From assembly GCA_951800855.1 (NCBI GenBank), contig CATOLC010000024.1, positions 1-10,166 on the forward strand: DNA of 10,166 nt. The letters run 5' to 3'. The stretch comes from an uncultured Ruminococcus sp. (lineage in GTDB: Bacteria > Bacillota > Clostridia > Oscillospirales > Acutalibacteraceae). The notes under the pieces were generated by a model that ran no database searches, was not told the DNA's origin, and saw only the letters and a program-made list of their open reading frames with translations. The position numbers and the translations under genes were made by a program. This document shows positions 6,833-10,166 of this stretch, piece by piece (the stretch's first letter is position 1; each line of letters begins with the position of its first letter).

Positions 6833-8179
6833 ATGAAATACATTCCACAAACATGCGTTTGGGAGGTAACTATGGGTTGTAATATGCGGTGCGGACACTG
6901 TGGCTCGTCATGTAAAACTGCTTTACCTGGAGAACTTAACACATATGAAGCTTTGGACCTTGCGGATATGATAGCTGATTTAGGGCTTTCATGGGTAACC
7001 TTATCGGGTGGAGAACCTTTAACTCGTAAAGATATACCCCAAATTGTAAAACGTCTTAATGATAATGGAGTAAAGGCCAATATAATAACAAACGGCTGGG
7101 AATTAACAGAAGATATGGCAAATAGTCTTAAAAATGCCGGCGTATCAACTGTAGCTATAAGCCTTGACGGAACAAAAGAGATTCATGATAAAATAAGAAG
7201 ACAAGGGGCTTTTGACAGAGCTAAAAAAGCATTTAAAATTTTAAATAAATTAGGTGTTTACACAGCTAGCATAACAACTATTACTAAAACTAATATAGGA
7301 ATTCTTGAAGATTTAAAACAAGATTTGGTTAAAATGGGAGTAAAGCTTTGGCAAGTTCAGTTAGGACTTCCTATGGGTAATTTTGTCAGTCACCCGGACT
7401 GGATGCTTGAACCTTGCCAAATTAAAGATATAATAGATTTTTGCTATGATGCAGCGTTAGGAGGTGAAATAGAGATACAACCGGCTGATTGCATAGGGTA
7501 TTATGACAAAAAGGCAGAATATGTAAATTCTCTAAGGGGAATCTCAGCTTGGAATGGGTGTAATGCAGGAATCAGAAGCTTTGGAATTCTTCATAATGGA
7601 GATATTTTAGGTTGTACTTCAATTAGAAACAGAAGTTTTATAGAAGGAAATATTAGGGAAAAAAGTTTAAGGGAAATTTGGGAAGACCCTAACTCATTTT
7701 CTTGGAGAAGAGGCTTTTCAAAATGTGACCTTTCCGGGGATTGTGCCTTATGCCGATATGGCAATAAATGTCTTGGTGGCTGTCCAAATACTCGGCTAAC
7801 CACACAAAACTCAATCTATTCGGAGAATTTATTTTGCTCATTCAATTATAAAGTTAAACAATTCAAAACACAGCTTTTAAAGTTCAAAGAGCCCGAATAT
7901 TTAAAGTCTAAAGCCTGCAAATGCTTAAAAAATGGAAGTTATCAGGAAGCCATGCTGCTTTTAACGAGGAGTTTGGAACTGAAAGACGAAGATGAATCTT
8001 TGATACTAAAAAATATTTCAGAATTTCTATGTGAAAATTTAAATTATTTAGAGCTTTTAAGTTATGGTACAGAAAACATCCAAAAAATTTTAGAAAAGTA
8101 TGATTTAAAAGACATATCCGATGTGCTTTTTCAGAAAAATGAAAAAATAAAGTTAAAAGTAGCTAAGAAAAATTTTTAA
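6833..8179 (+). CDS. Radical SAM/SPASM peptide maturase
   Basis: A 448-residue enzyme. The radical SAM core carries CNMRCGHC with Cys16, Cys20 and Cys23 (CX3CX2C) for the SAM-binding 4Fe-4S cluster, and SGGEP (58-62). The SPASM domain is complete: Cys243, GX4C at Gly256/Cys261, the CX2CX5CX3C set Cys304, Cys307, Cys313 and Cys317, and Cys335, ligands for auxiliary clusters. SPASM enzymes commonly install crosslinks or other radical modifications on peptides, and the gene 65 bases downstream encodes a plausible peptide substrate. The core starts almost at residue 1, so no N-terminal RiPP recognition domain is fused. Residues about 350-448 are a helical tail; KSKACKCLKNGSYQEAMLLLTRSLELKDED resembles a TPR-type unit. 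The start at 6833 is supported by GAGGTGG six bases upstream. The modification catalysed cannot be told from sequence; a carbohydrate or enzyme substrate is less likely given the neighbour. Confidence 0.92.
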   Translation: MKYIPQTCVWEVTMGCNMRCGHCGSSCKTALPGELNTYEALDLADMIADLGLSWVTLSGGEPLTRKDIPQIVKRLNDNGVKANIITNGWELTEDMANSLKNAGVSTVAISLDGTKEIHDKIRRQGAFDRAKKAFKILNKLGVYTASITTITKTNIGILEDLKQDLVKMGVKLWQVQLGLPMGNFVSHPDWMLEPCQIKDIIDFCYDAALGGEIEIQPADCIGYYDKKAEYVNSLRGISAWNGCNAGIRSFGILHNGDILGCTSIRNRSFIEGNIREKSLREIWEDPNSFSWRRGFSKCDLSGDCALCRYGNKCLGGCPNTRLTTQNSIYSENLFCSFNYKVKQFKTQLLKFKEPEYLKSKACKCLKNGSYQEAMLLLTRSLELKDEDESLILKNISEFLCENLNYLELLSYGTENIQKILEKYDLKDISDVLFQKNEKIKLKVAKKNF

Positions 8180-8228
8180 TAAGAATGAATTAATATTTTT
8201 GAATAAATAGAATAAAATTTAAATTATA

Positions 8229-8235
8229 AAAGGAG
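8229..8235 (+). promoter_or_regulatory. Strong ribosome binding site of the precursor peptide gene
   Basis: AAAGGAG abuts the ATG at 8236 and lies 9 bases before the in-frame ATG at 8245, so 8245 is taken as start. The site is stronger than that of the radical SAM gene, as expected if more peptide than enzyme is needed. Confidence 0.8.
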
Positions 8236-8244
8236 ATGTTTAAT

Positions 8245-8592
8245 ATGAATAATAAAAACCACTTTGAAGAAATAAACGACAATGCTTTAGGTGAAGGCGT
8301 TGCAGGCGGACGTAGCTGTGAAGGGGAGCATAAAGCTGTGCCACTGTATGGTATTGATAGACCAATTATGCCTAAATATGGAGTCCCAGAGAACAAGGAT
8401 GATAAAAAAGATAACAATGGACAAGCACAGAAACTCCCTGACAATACTTTAGGCGGAGTTGGCGGAGGAATTGGTGCAATAGAAGAAAAACCGGTGGAAT
8501 GTTTTGAAAAAGAGGGCTCTGATACGGAATGTAAAGGTGGTAAGATCCCTCCGATGATGCTGAAATACGGTGTTCCACCAAAAAAGCATTAA
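8245..8592 (+). CDS. Putative RiPP precursor peptide with duplicated KYGVP modules
   Basis: A 115-residue, hydrophilic peptide next to a radical SAM/SPASM maturase. It consists of two similar modules. Module 1: NDNALGEGVAGG (11-22), a Cys-containing stretch (Cys25), then PLYGIDRPIMPKYGVP (33-48). Module 2: PDNTLGGVGGG (65-75), a stretch with Cys86 and Cys96, then PPMMLKYGVPP (102-112). The DNxLG...GG segments resemble the double-glycine leader ends of many bacteriocins and RiPPs, which would put leader-like sequence before each core. A Lys/Asp/Asn-rich linker (50-60) joins the modules. There is no signal peptide or membrane segment. It could instead be a structural or ligand peptide unrelated to the enzyme, but the pairing, repeat layout and strong ribosome binding site favour a modified peptide. 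The product structure and role (antimicrobial, signal, redox or metal binding) are unknown. Confidence 0.75.
   Translation: MNNKNHFEEINDNALGEGVAGGRSCEGEHKAVPLYGIDRPIMPKYGVPENKDDKKDNNGQAQKLPDNTLGGVGGGIGAIEEKPVECFEKEGSDTECKGGKIPPMMLKYGVPPKKH
8275..8580 (+). repeat. Two diverged tandem modules inside the precursor gene
   Basis: Codons 11-48 (8275-8388) and 65-112 (8437-8580) encode the same order of elements: DNxLG with a GG end, a Cys-bearing variable stretch, and a Pro/Met-rich segment ending KYGVP. Codon choice differs between copies (AAATATGGAGTCCCA against AAATACGGTGTTCCA), so the protein motif has been kept while the DNA diverged. Confidence 0.75.
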
Positions 8593-8627
8593 ATAAAAAA
8601 TGACAAAGATTTCCTAAATATTATTCA

Positions 8628-8681
8628 AGAGATGACATTATTTGTTTGAATTTTTCACTTTACAAAATGTCTCTCTTTTTT
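8628..8681 (+). terminator. Probable terminator of the radical SAM-precursor operon
   Basis: AGAGA-T-GACATT (8628-8639) pairs with AATGTCTCTCT (8666-8676), an 11-bp stem with one bulged T and a long loop of 26 bases, followed by five T (8677-8681). It lies 36 bases after the precursor stop. The long loop lowers confidence. Confidence 0.55.
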
Positions 8682-8717
8682 AATTTATTTTGTTGCTAGG
8701 TATCCTTATTTTCAAGA

Positions 8718-8742
8718 TTTAGGATTACTAAAATATCCTAAA
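8718..8742 (-). terminator. Possible weak terminator overlapping the addA stop
   Basis: TTTAGGAT (8718-8725) and ATCCTAAA (8735-8742) form an 8-bp stem around a nine-base loop. The stem overlaps the addA stop codon (8738-8740). On the minus strand it is not followed by a clean T-run, so termination is uncertain. Confidence 0.3.
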
Positions 8743-10166
8743 CTTTTATCTCTTCCCCTATGAAAAGAGAATAAATAAGTAGCTCCTTAACCCTCTCTTC
8801 TTCACAGATTTCAAATGCATATTTATATATATTTAGCTGTTTTGCATATCTATCTCTTAAAATATTTAAATTTTGTACTCTATCGGTTTTATAATCGACA
8901 ATAACAAAACCGTCCTCTTCTTCAAAAACGCAGTCTATTGCTCCCTGAATTATAATTTTATCATCTTCCGAAGCATTCTGAGTATCCATTTCGCCTCCAT
9001 GCACCCCTACTGTGAATCTGTATTCCCTTAAAAGCTTGTTGCTCCTCATGATTCTTTGGCCAAGATTTCCTTTTAAAAATTTAAAAACACTCCTCTTGTC
9101 TATAGCTTTAACTTGAGTATCAGTTAAAAATTTTCCCTTTTGAAGATATTTTAAATGAACATCAAAATCTTTAAGTGCATCTGAATAGTTAGCAAAATGC
9201 AAAAACTCATGAAGTGCTGTTCCTTTTTCAGTAGGGGTTATAGATTTTTCTGCTATAAATGCTGGCCTGGAAACTGCAATATAGTCCTTCCAAACATCTT
9301 CGTGTGCTAATTTAGAGGCAGAAATCTTAGCCGGAGATTTAGTAATCCCTTCATGTAAATATTTAAAATTAAACCTTTTTAATATTTCGGCTGGAAGGAG
9401 TGTATTCTCCGGTTTCTCTTCGTCTTTTTCAAGGCTATTATCCTTATTTTCGGTCTCTTTTAAGGTGTTAGTTATATTAATTTCAAATGCATCTGCGTTC
9501 CTAAGTTTTATATCCGGGTTTTTTAAGTTCTCATATTTATAAATTTTATGGTTTTCATCGCTTAAAAGTGCACAGTTTAAAATCCATATGCCAATATTTG
9601 CAGAATTTCTTACCGCATAAGAATGAATTTTATCACCTTTAAAAATTGAGACTAAACTATTCATCACACTTTTAGTAATATCTTTAACAGAAACTAAAAA
9701 AAATAATTTTTCTTTTGCTCTTGTCATTGCAACATACAAAATCCTTAACTCTTCCGACATATTTTCTCTTTCAATCGATAAATTCACTCCATTTCTTATA
9801 AAATTAGGATATTTTATACTCCCGCTTTCGTCTTTAAGCTTAATCCCTATTCCCAATCTTTCATGGAGCAGCACCTCACCACTCTCTTTATTGAATCCGC
9901 CTGAACATCTCGCAATTATGCAAATAGGAAATTCTAGCCCCTTGGAACGATGGATACTCATAATTTTAACTACATCTGAAGATTCCGAAATTGTACATGC
10001 TGAAGAAAGATTAGCTTCTTTTTCCTTTAGCTTATCTAAAAATTCTATGAATCCAGAAAGTCCCCTATACGATGTCCCGTCATATTTTTTTGCATATTCG
10101 GCAAAAAGCCTGAGGTTTGCAAGGCGAGTTTCTCCATTTGTCATAGAAAGGACAACAGAACTATAA
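8738..10166 (-). CDS. addA: ATP-dependent helicase/nuclease subunit A, C-terminal part
   Basis: About 475 residues of the usual roughly 1200 are visible, and the frame is open to the right edge, so the ATG at 10144 is internal. AddA is the UvrD-type helicase and nuclease subunit of AddAB, the Gram-positive counterpart of RecBCD, which resects double-strand breaks and is regulated by Chi. Visible in order (counted from 10144): GETRLANLRLF near the edge, helicase motif V VVKIMSIHRSKGLEFP (58-73), motif VI EELRILYVAMTRAKEKL (131-147), a charged linker (about 225-250), and the C-terminal RecB-family nuclease with GTALHEF (His312), GAIDCVF (Asp404) and VIVDYKTD (Asp417, Lys419) followed by RYAKQLNIYKYA. 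The catalytic set is complete, so the gene looks functional. addB usually lies upstream, here beyond the window. It is convergent with the peptide locus. Confidence 0.95.
   Translation of the reverse strand, partial: YSSVVLSMTNGETRLANLRLFAEYAKKYDGTSYRGLSGFIEFLDKLKEKEANLSSACTISESSDVVKIMSIHRSKGLEFPICIIARCSGGFNKESGEVLLHERLGIGIKLKDESGSIKYPNFIRNGVNLSIERENMSEELRILYVAMTRAKEKLFFLVSVKDITKSVMNSLVSIFKGDKIHSYAVRNSANIGIWILNCALLSDENHKIYKYENLKNPDIKLRNADAFEINITNTLKETENKDNSLEKDEEKPENTLLPAEILKRFNFKYLHEGITKSPAKISASKLAHEDVWKDYIAVSRPAFIAEKSITPTEKGTALHEFLHFANYSDALKDFDVHLKYLQKGKFLTDTQVKAIDKRSVFKFLKGNLGQRIMRSNKLLREYRFTVGVHGGEMDTQNASEDDKIIIQGAIDCVFEEEDGFVIVDYKTDRVQNLNILRDRYAKQLNIYKYAFEICEEERVKELLIYSLFIGEEIKV

Noticed and set aside
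8199..8227. A possible separate promoter for the precursor gene (TTGAAT, 17 bases, AATTAT)
   Set aside because: The -10 is poor and transcription would begin within the ribosome binding site, so the peptide gene is more likely read from the radical SAM promoter.
8190..8444. A minus-strand frame of 84 codons opposite the precursor gene, and another at 8372-8581
   Set aside because: Both are antisense to the repeated, motif-conserving peptide gene and lack start signals.
1..10166. tRNA, rRNA, CRISPR array, insertion sequence or riboswitch anywhere in the window
   Set aside because: No cloverleaf-like tRNA, regularly spaced repeats, transposase or recognisable riboswitch core was seen on either strand by eye.

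Overview
The window looks like part of a low-GC, probably anaerobic member of the Bacillota (Clostridia). Most of it is visibly AT-rich. It carries NrdR, a class III glutamine synthetase, an OGG1-like 8-oxoguanine glycosylase of the type known from clostridia, and AddA of the Gram-positive AddAB recombination nuclease. Sigma-A-like promoters, strong AAAGGAG ribosome binding sites and Rho-independent terminators fit that assignment. No species can be named from the sequence alone.

Layout. (1) Positions 1-1101 hold the 3' end of a gene for a large Ig-like-domain surface or secreted protein. It is clearly richer in GC than the rest and is closed by a terminator. (2) Positions 1293-3944 form a probable two-gene operon: nrdR (TTG start, own promoter) and glnN. 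(3) Positions 4112-5909 form a second tight pair: an EamA-family membrane transporter and ogg. (4) Positions 5970-6503, on the minus strand, hold an unrecognised 177-residue protein gene with a very good promoter, its own terminator and a run of nine G in its coding strand. (5) Positions 6753-8682 hold a small two-gene locus: a radical SAM/SPASM enzyme and a 115-residue peptide with two copies of a Gly-Gly leader-like segment, each followed by a segment ending in KYGVP. This reads as a RiPP (ribosomally made, enzymatically modified peptide) system. (6) Positions 8738-10166, on the minus strand, hold the 3' end of addA, running off the right edge.

How the parts work together. The housekeeping genes are independent functions: control of deoxyribonucleotide synthesis, ammonia assimilation, oxidised-guanine repair and double-strand-break processing. 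The accessory part is 5970-8592. There the radical SAM enzyme most likely modifies the adjacent repeated peptide, and the divergent, possibly phase-variable 177-residue gene is of unknown relevance. No exporter, leader protease or immunity gene is visible beside the peptide gene.
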